Below, in pieces: positions 55,726 to 64,000 of a stretch of DNA of 64,000 nucleotides. Below the pieces are notes generated by a model. That model worked only from the letters and a program-made list of their open reading frames with translations, was not told the origin of the DNA and made no database searches. This stretch comes from Euglena gracilis (lineage: Eukaryota > Euglenida > Euglenophyceae > Euglenales). Position numbers and translations under genes: made by a program. The stretch lies in NCBI GenBank assembly GCA_039621445.1, contig CP154956.1:31254667-31318666 (forward strand), written 5' to 3'. Within the stretch, counting starts at the first letter, position 1; each line of letters begins with the position of its first letter.

Positions 55726-56300
55726 ACCCACTTTGCGAGCCAAAGCGCTGAACGATCTTGGAATTGAACCAACCAAAATCCGAGTGGACCTGTTTGCTTC
55801 ACAAGGCAATGCCCATGAATTGCTCCACTGTTCGAAGGAAAACAGCGCATGGAAATATGACTGGTCAAAATTGATGGTCAATGAGTCTGAGTTTCTGTGG
55901 GCAAATCCGCCGTGGTCCAAACTGGAAAAGACATTGACCAAAATCGGGATGGACAGGGCCAAAGTGGTTCTTGTTTGTGACCCCTGACTGGAGTGGAGGT
56001 TCGAGCACAAATTGGAGAAGACTGTTGGACAGAATGACTGTTGATCAGATCAGTGTGCCTGATGAAAAGGTATTCATGCGCGAAAAAGATCAAAGGGTCC
56101 TGCCAAAACCCCAATGGGGGACTCTGATTTCTGTGGTGGACGGCACCCGAATTCGTGTGTCTGAGCTTGACCCAAGACTTTTGGCACGCCTCCATCGCAG
56201 ATTGAAAAATCTTGGTCTGTCTGATCTGAAAGCCATTCACAAACCAAAGGAGGTCTTTGTGGAAGTTGATGCCCAAGAGCCAAAACCGCCTGTTCCCTGC
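55726..56300 (+). pseudogene. NPPW (Dam methyltransferase-like) domain of the retroelement
   Basis: Plus strand. TLRAKALNDLGI, then RVDLFASQGNAHELL, a spacer with WKYDWSKLM, LWANPPWSKLEKTLTKI and VVLV, a one-base frameshift at the CCCC near 55980, then TPDWSGGSSTNWRRLLDRM. The order DLFA ... NPPW ... hydrophobic-PDW is the one described for the methyltransferase-like domain of DIRS-type retrotransposons, where it lies near RT. Here it is upstream of a gypsy-type RT. A basic Arg/Leu-rich tail (LARLHRRLKNLGL) follows. Whether it still binds AdoMet is unknown. Confidence 0.6.
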
Positions 56301-56755
56301 ACACCATCAAAGCCCTACCAGGGGGTGGCAATTCTCCAAAAACATCTGAAAATTCTTGTAGGATCGATTTGATTGTGGGCTCTGCGTCCAGCTTTTTCAA
56401 TTCTTGATTGAACTCGCCATTCAAAATGTCCAATTCCTTCCACTGCTTTTGGGTTGCTTGCACTTGAAGATGTGTGTGCTCCTTTGGGTTGAACAGGGAT
56501 GCAATTTGTTGGAAATCACTTCGGCAGGCGGGAAACGGGGAAGAAGGTTTGGCCTCTCCCCCATATGAGCCCAAACTGCCTAAACTCTCGCCAATTTCCC
56601 TGAAAGACGATTTTGAGCTTGATTTAACCTGGGATTTGGACTTGTTCATGGCTGAACTGACCCGTGAAGTGGACTCACAAATTTTCAAGATTGCCGAATT
56701 CCTCCAAGATGTTTCAACCGTTGTTCGACAATTCGCCAATGCAAGAAACTGGTAT
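56300..56755 (-). pseudogene. RT linker segment in inverted orientation
   Basis: On the minus strand the frame reads NGEFNQELKKLDAEPTIKSI, then LQEFSDVFGELPPPG. The phrase EFSDVFxELPPG is the standard lead-in to gypsy-type RT and should be on the plus strand directly before 56758. The plus-strand frame of the preceding domain ends near 56310, and the RT frame starts at about 56758. A local inversion of about 450 bp explains this. A competing plus-strand frame (56474-56773) is open but lacks known motifs. Confidence 0.5.
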
Positions 56756-56757
56756 CC

Positions 56758-58227
56758 ATGGCTCTGGAGCTAAAACCTGAATTTCAAGGTTCGACTGTTC
56801 GCGAGAAATGCTTTCCCATGCCGAAGCCTGACGTTTTGGAGATGGAAAGACAGGTTGAGGAACTTGTCAGCTCTGGATTGGTGGAAGAATTCAAGGGTTC
56901 AGATTTTCCCAGATTCTGTTCTCGCTCATTCCTGGTGGAGAAGGACAAAGGCAAAGAGACCAAAATTGCGAAAACCAAACGACTTGTTGGTGATTACAGC
57001 AAGTTGAATTGCAAGACTGTTCCCCACGTTGGTTTTCTGCCGGACCTAGAAGCCACTGTTGAAGGTCTGGCCCCCCTGATTTTCAAGTCGAAGCTGGACA
57101 TGCGCTCAGTATTTTGGCAGGTGGAGTTGACTCTCCGAGCCCAGGAGTTGGCTGCCTTTATTTTGCCAAATGGACGCGTGTACAAATGGAGGGTGATGCC
57201 TTTTGGTTTGAGCAATGCCCCTGGAGTGTTCCAAGAGCTAATGAACAAAGTCATCGATGATTTTCGACGCAGACCCAAAGCCAAGGAACTCCTGGAGCAA
57301 GGATGTGTGGTTGCCGCCTTCTTTGATGATGTTGGAATTGGAACCCACACGTTGGAGATTTTGAGAGAGTTTTTCGAAGTCGCCCGACAAGATCACCTCA
57401 GAATCAAACTTAGCAAGTGTGAGTTCATGAAAGAAAGTCAGGAGTACCTCGGATATCAACTGGAAAATGGCTGGTGGAAACCCTCGACAAAGAAAATTGA
57501 GGCTTTGCAGCGTGTCCAAGTGAAAGATCTCAAGTCCCTTAAACGTTTACTCGGAGCCCTCAACTTCTATCGCCGCCACATCCCAAGGTTCTCTTTCACA
57601 TCAGCCATTCTGACTGACCTGACCAAAAAGGGTGTTCCGTTCAAATGGACCGATGAACATCAATCTGCTTTTGAGACCTTGAAAGCGAAACTTGCTGATG
57701 TCAGAAATTTGGGAGTCCCCAACAGTGATGGAGAAATTCTGATTGTCACTGACGCCTCTGATGTTGGTGGCGGTGCAAGCCTATACCAATGGCAAAAGTT
57801 GAGCAAAGACAAAACTGAGTCATTTGGTGCTGTGATCGGAGTCAACCGTGATGGAACCCTGAAACACACCCACACTGAAAGCGAAGTTCTCGTGCCGCTC
57901 GGTCATTTTAATTGGAAATGGTCGCCCGCACGCCAAAATTACGCTACCTACGAACAAGAATTGCTGGGTGGGGTGTTGGGCATTGCGTCTCAACGCCGAA
58001 TCCTCTCACACCTGCCCATTGTCTGGTTGTGCGACCAAGCTGCCGTTTCGTACTTTGTTCGCGGGAACCCCCCTAAGAATGCCCGACTGAAACGCTGGTG
58101 GGTTTTCCTGTCCCAGTTCCGACTCCACATCCATCACATCCCTGGTGCCAAGAATGAACTCTGTGATATGCTCTCCCGTGACAACTTTTGTGAACTTTTC
58201 CAAGCTGACAGTGAGGACCTTGCCCAT
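56758..58227 (+). pseudogene. Reverse transcriptase and RNase H, Ty3/gypsy type
   Basis: A long intact frame. RT blocks: ELVSSGLVEEF, VGDYSKLN, KSKLDMRSVFWQVEL, VMPFGLSNAPGVFQELM, the active site AFFDDVGIGT (F-F-D-D in place of Y-x-D-D), KCEFMKESQEYLGYQL and LLGALNFYRRHIPRFS. RNase H: LIVTDASDVGGGASLYQW, YATYEQELLGGVLGI, WLCDQAAVSYFV and HHIPGAKNELCDMLSRDNF, containing the D-E-D and H/D residues. It copies RNA into cDNA and degrades the template. The frame then enters insertion H2 (CCCGGACACACCGTGTGTCC) and stops inside it. The catalytic part itself is uninterrupted, so this copy is fairly young. Confidence 0.93.
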
Positions 58228-59667
58228 GTCACCCGGACACACCGTGTGTCCGGGTTACAACGGACGATTTTTGTCTATATCCGTTGACTAAGAGGCCCAA
58301 GACACACACTCAAGCATCGCCCGGTATTTTAGTCGTTTGTCGTTTAAAACTCGTTTTTTATTGCAGAGTTAAAATCATTTTGTATTTAGGTCGCTTTTTA
58401 TTCACACGAGGGGGTCTGCAGCGACCCTAACAGGCCTTTTGTCGCTGCAGTATGGAAGGCCACCCCGGACCCCCCGTGTCGTCGCTCCGCCCGAGTGAGG
58501 AAGCCGCCAGCTGCTAAAAAAAAACACGGGGTCACCGCCGAAAAATATCCGGGCCCAGGGTTTTTGGATAGGACCCCGGAAAAAAACAGGGCCACCCACC
58601 TGTCACAAAACTTGCCCGAGATGGGTAACAAAACTGCCCACAAGCTGGGGCACCAAACTCGCCCCACCAAGTTGTGCCAGAAAAACTAGTCACAAAAATG
58701 TTTTCCCCAACTGTGACCAACCTGTGGCACCAAAATGTTGCCCCAAACTGGACCCAAAATCAAACTGGACACAATATTTCCCCCATCTGTGGCCAAGATT
58801 TCTGACCCACAGCTGTGCCCAAGATGTGCCAGCTGTGGCCAAGATTTGTGGCCCATCCCCAAAATGTGCCAGGAAACTGGATCTAAAATGCTTTCCCCAA
58901 CTGTGGCCAAGATGTGTGACATCAAAATGTTACCCCCAGCTGTGGCACCAAACTGCCCCCAGGATGTGCACCAAAATGTCCCCAAAATGTGCCAACAAGC
59001 TGGACCCTAAATGTTTCCCCCCCTGTGGCAAAGGTGTAGCCTCCAATGTGTGGCACCAAAATGGGGGAGGGGGGTGATTTGACAAAAACAGTGTGGAAGA
59101 GAATTTTCCACATCTGGGCAAGGCAAAACACATCTGAAACACAAATGGAACGAAGGTACCAATAACTTCTGCAGCATAGCACGATGAACTTCTCCAGCAC
59201 CCCCTCAAACGCTGCTCACGTTGTTCATTAACTTTTCTTTCGCCGTACTTAATTTTCAAGCAAAACACCTGGACCTTGAAGCTTGCAACTTGAAGTGTGG
59301 CAACTTGTCCTTAAAACCCTTCTTGAACTCCTCCATGGGTCTTGACTTGTTGCCTGTATGAAAGAAAGAAGCTAATCTGCATGAAAAAATGCATACCCAT
59401 ACACAGTCCTCCAGCGGCATATTAGGCATCTCCATTTTCGCGAATCGCGAAGTGTTTAAAACTATGCCCTGAAAAATATCACTGTTTTAATCCAAAGGGC
59501 AACTGTTTCTGTTTTAAACGCTTTATATCCAATGCCTGCACACACTGTGTCTCGTGGAACTTAGCCACGCAATGTCTACCCCGTATTTTTTTGCAAATTT
59601 TTGTCAAATTTTCAGTTCACGAGGACACACACTGTGTCTCGTGGACTGCCAGTCCACGAGACACACA
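58228..59667. mobile_element. Palindrome-rich insertion H2 between RNase H and integrase
   Basis: The left end is the palindrome CCCGGACACACCGTGTGTCC followed by GATTTTTGTCTATATCCGTT and AGAGGCCCAAGACACACACT. The right part has GTGTCTCGTGGAACTTAGCC (59549 onward) and ends GGACTGCCAGTCCACGAGAC. The same blocks occur inverted in H1 (53685-53850). The inside is unlike H1. Removal would let the RT/RNase H frame run on into the integrase. No clear target duplication. Confidence 0.6.
58690..59060. repeat. Degenerate CTGTGGCCAAGATGTG array
   Basis: About twelve imperfect units on the theme CCCCAACTGTGGCCAAGATGTG or GGCACCAAAATGT, 28-35 bp each, inside insertion H2. A complementary GGCAACGGGGG...GGTGCCACAG style array is at 61610-61830. 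Confidence 0.6.
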
Positions 59668-60868
59668 AGCTTTCCAAAGAATGGACATCCAGCTTGATCT
59701 GAGAATGGAGGCTTTGGAACAAATGAAGGACCTTTGCGCCCAGGACTATCAAGAGGAGTATGCACAAGTTTGGGGGAGAATCCAACCTCACAGTGCAACC
59801 CTGATTGACGGAACCATGCTTTACCGCGACGAGAACAAATTGTGGAATGAAAAGAAGCTTGTTCTACCGAAAGGAAAATTGCCTGAAACAACTGTCTGGT
59901 GTCACACGATCAATGGACATCCTGGAACCGAAAGGACAACCTGGTTCCTGAAAAGCAATTTCCACGTTGACTTGACTCTGAAAGACCTGATGGAAGAAGT
60001 TCGGAAAACCATTTTGTCTTGCAGAATCTGTGCTGAAGCAAAACCGAACTCAGCCAAAGACCGAGGATTGGTTGGTGCGTTACCGATCCCTTCGATGGTG
60101 AATGAAATTTTGTATGTTGATTTCATCTCGATGGATGAATATGCTGGCAAGGACTACATTTTGACAATTGTCTGTGGTTTGTCTCGCTTTGCCCAGTTCA
60201 TCCCCTGCCGCAAACGGATCGATGCAGAAGGTGTTCTGGAACTTGTGTTCAGAGAATGGATTCAGAAGTTCGGTCGCCCCAAAGAAATATTCAGTGACAA
60301 CGATGTGTGTTTCGTTTCAGAAAGAGGATTTTGGCAATCCGCCCTGAAGGCCATGAAAGTGAAAGTAAATTTCTCAACCCCCCGAAGGCCTGAGAACAAT
60401 GGTTTGTGCGAAAGGATGAATCGAAGTTTCGTACAAAACATGCGGTGTTTGATGGCAAGCCAAAAATCAAAGGACTGGATTCGCCGTGTTCCCCTGTGCA
60501 CCTGGATGATGAACAACCAAGTTCACTCATCAACCCAACTGTGCCCCGCTGAACTTTTCTTCGGCCGACCCGCCTGGCAACCTGACCTTGTCCCTGAGCC
60601 TGATGCCAACCCGAATGTCCAATCCTGGATAACCAACCAAATTTCTCTTCAAGAGTCCGCTGTCCAACAGCCGAAAGCTCTTAGAGAAAAGGCGCTTCAG
60701 AGAAACAACCGTGGAAGGGCAACCGCTGTCTATCAAGTCAATGACTATGTCCTAGTCCATCGCAATCGGTTTCCCCAATGGCCAACTGTAAAACTGGGAT
60801 CTCAATGGTTTGGACCTTTCCCAATCATCCAGTGGTCTCCAGTGGTCTCCAAATGTAGAACGTACTAA
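59668..60868 (+). pseudogene. Integrase, Ty3/gypsy type (copy 1, complete)
   Basis: The frame is in phase from QAFQRMDIQLDLRMEAL at 59668. Zinc-binding HHCC module: HTINGHPGTERT ... SCRICAEAK. Catalytic core D-D-E: LYVDFISMDEY, EIFSDNDVCFV and RRPENNGLCERMN. C-terminal GPF/Y-type module: VNDYVLVHRNRFPQWPTVKL and QWFGPFPII. Stop at 60868 (TAA). It would insert the cDNA into chromosomes. The N-terminal join lies at insertion H2, so no continuous polyprotein exists, but the integrase reads without interruption for about 400 codons. Confidence 0.93.
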
Positions 60869-60869
60869 A

Positions 60870-61560
60870 CTCAAGAAATTCTAAAGCCGAACCACTCTCT
60901 TGTCGATATTTCTCTGTTCGAGCTCGCACAGTATTCAAAATAAGTATTCACATCTTTGGTACAGTTGCCAAAGGTACTCACACCGCACATGTTTTCACAT
61001 CCTGACTTTGTCTTCAGAGGAATGGACAAGTTTGTGGTCAGGAAATCTTGGTCACAATAGGATGTTTGATGCTGTGATGAGTTACAAGACTGGATGGCAA
61101 GTGGCTGAGAGGGGCTGTTGAGTTGACTGGTTTCTCTCGGCATCAAGCTCTCATGATGAAAAAGGTTTGCCAAACTATGCTGTCAGGGAGTTCATCCTTC
61201 TCTGCTGCAGATCACAGGCAAGAATATTTTCTGAAGTCTATCATGCAGAAGTTGGTGCGGAGCTGTTGCAGATGATTGTCACGCAAAGTTCAAGAATATG
61301 GTGCTGAGACCATGTACACAGGTGGCTTGAGCTAAAATGAACTTATTGGAATGAGTTTGTTACTAATCTGGACCTGAGCATGTCCGCGCCAAACTGCTCC
61401 ATGATGGGAATACGACCAGGAAATCGTTTGTATTTGTATTTTCTGTTGCTGTGCTTGAAAACCAAAAGTTTTTTTAACATGCTTTGTTTGCAAGGGTGTT
61501 TTCTGGGGCTTAGTGATTCTCAATAGTATGGCCCCAGGATGTGACATGCTGTATCTGCAA
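60870..61560. other. Downstream region of the retroelement
   Basis: Follows the integrase stop. Short frames such as SEEWTSLWSGNLGHNRMFDA are present but unassigned. A 3' LTR may begin here; its ends could not be found because no second LTR copy is identified. Confidence 0.35.
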
Positions 61561-61599
61561 TCTGGGTTTTTTTGAGTCAATGTGCCATCTGGCCTGTTT

Positions 61600-61960
61600 T
61601 GGGGGGGCCTTTTTGGGTCTGCGGGTGGGGGCTGTTTTGGGCAACGGGGGGGGGAACTGGGTGTTGTGGCAGAAATGGGTCGCCAGCTGGGGGGACAGTG
61701 GGCCATTTTTTTTTGGCCACGGGTGGGGCCACCGGTCTCACATTTTTGGTCCAATTTCTGGCAACGGGGGGGGGGGGCAGCTGGTGCCACAGTTTTGGAG
61801 GATTTTTTTGCCCACGGGTCAAACAACTTTGGGCCAATTGTCGTGTCATCGGGACCAGGCTTCTTTTTAAGACCCCCGGGGGGGGAGGGGGCCCATCCGC
61901 CCAGGGTGGCGGGACCCCCCCCCCGGGGGCGAGGACCCCCCAAAATTGGGCCCGTTAAAG
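61600..61960. repeat. Degenerate GGGCAACGGGGG / GGCCACGGGTGG array with G runs
   Basis: Imperfect units of 30-40 bp with poly-G; the complement in style of 58690-59060. Confidence 0.45.
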
Positions 61961-62091
61961 GCAATTTCCAAAATGTTTCGGCGCGAAAAGGTAAACCAAG
62001 CGCCTGCGGCCCGGACCCACCCCCCTCCCCTCGGCGGATTCTACAGCTTTTAAAGGAGCCTCATCGGGACAGCTAAGTTACATATTTACTG

Positions 62092-62542
62092 GAATCGAAG
62101 TTTCGTACAAAACATGCGGTGTTTGATGGCAAGCCAAAAATCAAAGGACTGGATTCGCCGTGTTCCCCTGTGCACCTGGATGATGAACAACCAAGTTCAC
62201 TCATCAACCCAACTGTGCCCCGCTGAACTTTTCTTCGGCCGACCCGCCTGGCAACCTGACCTTGTCCCTGAGCCTGATGCCAACCCGAATGTCCAATCCT
62301 GGATAACCAACCAAATTTCTCTTCAAGAGTCCGCTGTCCAACGGCCGAAAGCTCTTAGAGAAAAGGCGCTTCAGAGAAACAACCGTGGAAGGTCAACCGC
62401 TGTCTATCAAGTCAATGACTATGTCCTAGTCCATCGCAATCGGTTTCCCCAATGGCCAACTGTAAAACTGGGATCTCAATGGTTTGGACCTTTCCCAATC
62501 ATCCAGTGGTCTCCAGTGGTCTCCAAATGTAGAACGTACTAA
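62092..62542 (+). pseudogene. Integrase C-terminus (copy 2, duplicated)
   Basis: A 5'-truncated second copy of the integrase end, from SFVQNMRCLMASQKSKDW to the same stop. It differs from copy 1 by two nucleotide changes in the coding part. It lacks the zinc module and the D-D-E core and is non-functional. Confidence 0.9.
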
Positions 62543-62981
62543 ACTCAAGAAATTCTAAAGCCGAACCACTCTCTTGTCGATATTTCTCTGTTCGAGCTCG
62601 CACAGTATTCGAAATAAGTATTCACATCTTTGGTACAGTTGCCAAAGGTACTCACACCGCACATGTTTTCACATCCTGACTTTGTCTTCAGAGGAATGGA
62701 CAAGTTTGTGGTCAGGAAATCTTGGTCACAATAGGATGTTTGATGCTGTGATGAGTTACAAGACTGGATGGCAAGTGGCTGAGAGGGGCTGTTGATAGCA
62801 TTGCGACGTAATTTACAAATGTAAGTTTCGCGTGTAACTGACAGGTAACTTACAACGTAATTTATTTTTAAATTACGGTCGTGTAATTTTTGTTTTGCCT
62901 CCTTCTGAAATTTGGGATTGCCTATGTTTTTTTTGTTCAAAAACGTGGTCATTTAATGTAAAAGCAGCTCTTAGAATCACA

Positions 62982-63053
62982 AGGCGAGTGGCATAGTGGT
63001 ACAGCGTTTGCCTGTCAACCGTGTGGTCGTGGGTTCGATTCCCACCTCGTTTT
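62982..63053 (+). tRNA. tRNA-like unit, Asp(GTC)-like
   Basis: A box TGGCATAGTGG and B box GGTTCGATTCC are both canonical. The acceptor arm AGGCGAG/CTCGTTT pairs fully (two G-U) and the T arm GTGGG/CCCAC is perfect. Anticodon position GTC with T33. The anticodon stem TTTGC/CCGTG is poor. A run of nine T starts within the 3' end, a Pol III terminator. Transcription is likely; function as a tRNA is doubtful. Confidence 0.6.
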
Positions 63054-63248
63054 TTTTTGGTTCCACTTTTGTGGTAAAAATCGCCCCCCTATTTTGGTTT
63101 TTGTTTTTTAACCATCCACCCCTATTTCATTTTTTTCACCCCCCCCCCCCACTGGCTGGAGTTGACGGCCTCCACAAAATCCAAATTCCATAAAATATGG
63201 CTGACACCCTTTAGTGATTTTAGTGATGATTCTGAGAATGTATGCATC

Positions 63249-63321
63249 GCTCACATAGCTCAGTTGGTACAGTGCCTGCTTCATGACAGGGAGGTCGCGG
63301 GTTCGAACCCTGCTGTGTGCA
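63249..63321 (+). tRNA. tRNA-like unit, Met(CAT)-like
   Basis: Canonical A box TAGCTCAGTTGG and B box GGTTCGAACCC. Acceptor GCTCACA/TGTGTGC has one T-T mismatch; the T arm GCGGG/CCTGC has one G-T pair. The anticodon region CCTG-CTTCATGA-CAGG has one base fewer than normal between the stems. TTTT follows three bases after the end. Confidence 0.6.
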
Positions 63322-63392
63322 CCTTTTCCTCATATTTTTGCCTAATGTATAATATTAAAAGGTTTTTCTCCTACATATATGGTTAAAAAGTG

Positions 63393-63465
63393 CACACACG
63401 GTGGGGTTCGAACCCACGACCGCTCGCTTACTCAACGAGCGCAGTACCAACTGAGCTACAAGTAC
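63393..63465 (-). tRNA. tRNA-like unit, Thr(AGT)-like
   Basis: Reads on the minus strand. A box TAGCTCAGTTGG, B box GGTTCGAACCC, T arm GTGGG/CCCAC perfect. Anticodon stem CTCGT/GCGAG pairs fully; the loop is TGAGTAA, so the anticodon would be AGT, but the universal T33 is G. The acceptor GTACTTG/CGTGTGT contains one T-T mismatch and several G-U pairs. TTTTT follows the end. Confidence 0.6.
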
Positions 63466-63790
63466 GATGCCTATCAAAAGCATCTGAATAGATAAAGGAC
63501 CTTTGGACGACAGAATTTGTCCCCCCCAAACAAAGTGGCCAGTGCCTTCTCCCTTGTCACCCCCCAAAGTGTCCCCCCCCCCAGGGTGGCCATTTCAGGG
63601 TCCCACAGCACCCTGGCCACTTTGGGGGGGGGAGGGTATATGGTTTTTGAGGTTGGGGGAGGGGGCTGAGGTGAATTGTTCAAACAAAATAAATTTCATA
63701 AATTTCATAAATTTCAGTAAGTTACCGTAACTTACAGTAATGTAATTTATAAATCTTAAATTACGCGAAATTCGCAATGCTAGCTGTTGA

Positions 63791-64000
63791 GTTGACTGGT
63801 TTCTCTCGGCATCAAGCTCTCATGATGAAAAAGGTTTGCCAAACTATGCTGTCAGGGAGTTCATCCTTCTCTGCTGCAGATCACAGGCAAGAATATTTTC
63901 TGAAGTCTATCATGCAGAAGTTGGTGCGGAGCTGTTGCAGATGATTGTCACGCAAAGTTCAAGAATATGGTGCTGAGACCATGTACACAGGTGGCTTGAG
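63791..64000. repeat. Tandem duplication unit 2, continued after the insertion
   Basis: Matches 61122-61331 base for base as far as I can check, and continues beyond the window. Confidence 0.85.

Larger units (their letters stand above)
60418..62091. repeat. Tandem duplication unit 1 (period 1674 bp)
   Basis: From GAATCGAAGTTTCG at 60418 the sequence repeats from 62092. I find three single-base differences over the first 700 bp. The unit includes the integrase C-terminus, the downstream region and 61340-62091. The second unit continues past the window end. Confidence 0.9.
62796..63782. mobile_element. TIR insertion carrying three tRNA-like units, 8-bp duplication GCTGTTGA
   Basis: The ends are TAGCATTGCGA...TCGCAATGCTA, followed on both sides by GTAATTTA-rich sub-ends that pair imperfectly for about 60 bp. 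GCTGTTGA lies exactly on both sides (62788-62795 and 63783-63790). The unoccupied site is present in the other tandem copy (about 61114-61121), which proves the insertion. An 8-bp duplication and TAG... ends fit the hAT superfamily. No transposase; cargo is three Pol III-type tRNA-like units and poly-G/poly-C tracts. Confidence 0.92.

Noticed and set aside
56474-56773. Plus-strand frame opposite the inverted RT linker
   Set aside because: Open but without known motifs, whereas the minus strand has the EFSDVFxELPPG signature; kept only as an alternative.
58398-58720. Short frames in insertion H2 near 58400-58700
   Set aside because: No conserved motif; composition follows a degenerate repeat.

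Overview
This is a window of a eukaryotic nuclear genome, very gene-poor and dominated by mobile elements and low-complexity DNA. Evidence: a Ty3/gypsy-type retroelement (protease, reverse transcriptase, RNase H, integrase), a hAT-type transposase fragment, Pol III tRNA-like units with oligo-T terminators, candidate GT-AG splice sites and long dinucleotide microsatellites. A protist or alga with a large repeat-rich genome is my best guess, but nothing here places the lineage firmly.

Layout. 1-16.6 kb: (CA)n, (TG)n and (TGCG)n arrays, GC-rich exon-like islands mostly on the minus strand, and two complete terminal-inverted-repeat (TIR) elements of one family (1902-4637 and 8332-10470), each flanked by a 5-bp target-site duplication (TSD) and filled with TTGCGC-N4-GCGCAA palindromes. 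12.1-13.0 kb holds the first of several elements with CAGGG...CCCTG ends and 7-bp duplications. 17.0-18.6 kb is another TIR element with CCTCCGCGGAGG palindrome arrays. 20-30 kb is mostly repeats with poly-G or poly-C ends, plus three exon-like segments of small proteins. 30.6-33.4 kb is a large fold-back (inverted-duplication) structure carrying two rearranged copies of a PHD-finger gene. 33.5-50.5 kb contains tandem repeats, more 7-bp-duplication elements (34517-34976, 36878-37595, 39480-39949), several dispersed families, a perfect 47-copy 10-bp satellite and two decayed genes. 50.7-51.6 kb has the hAT-type transposase fragment.

51.8-64 kb is the wreck of one Ty3/gypsy-type element. Its coding parts are found in the order gag start, aspartic protease, an NPPW methyltransferase-like domain, RT, RNase H, integrase. 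They are separated by at least four later insertions, a frameshift and a probable local inversion. Two insertions carry short target duplications, and excising them restores the reading frame. The integrase end and downstream DNA are tandemly duplicated (period 1674 bp). The second copy is split by a 987-bp insertion with an 8-bp duplication that carries three tRNA-like Pol III units, and the first copy supplies the empty site.

The most notable signals are three defined TIR families with exact target duplications, the tRNA-bearing insertion, and a recurrent zinc-finger (PHD-type) gene found in four copies, two of them in the fold-back and one inside a palindromic insertion. Working together, the elements nest into each other. 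No intact host gene can be assembled from the window alone.
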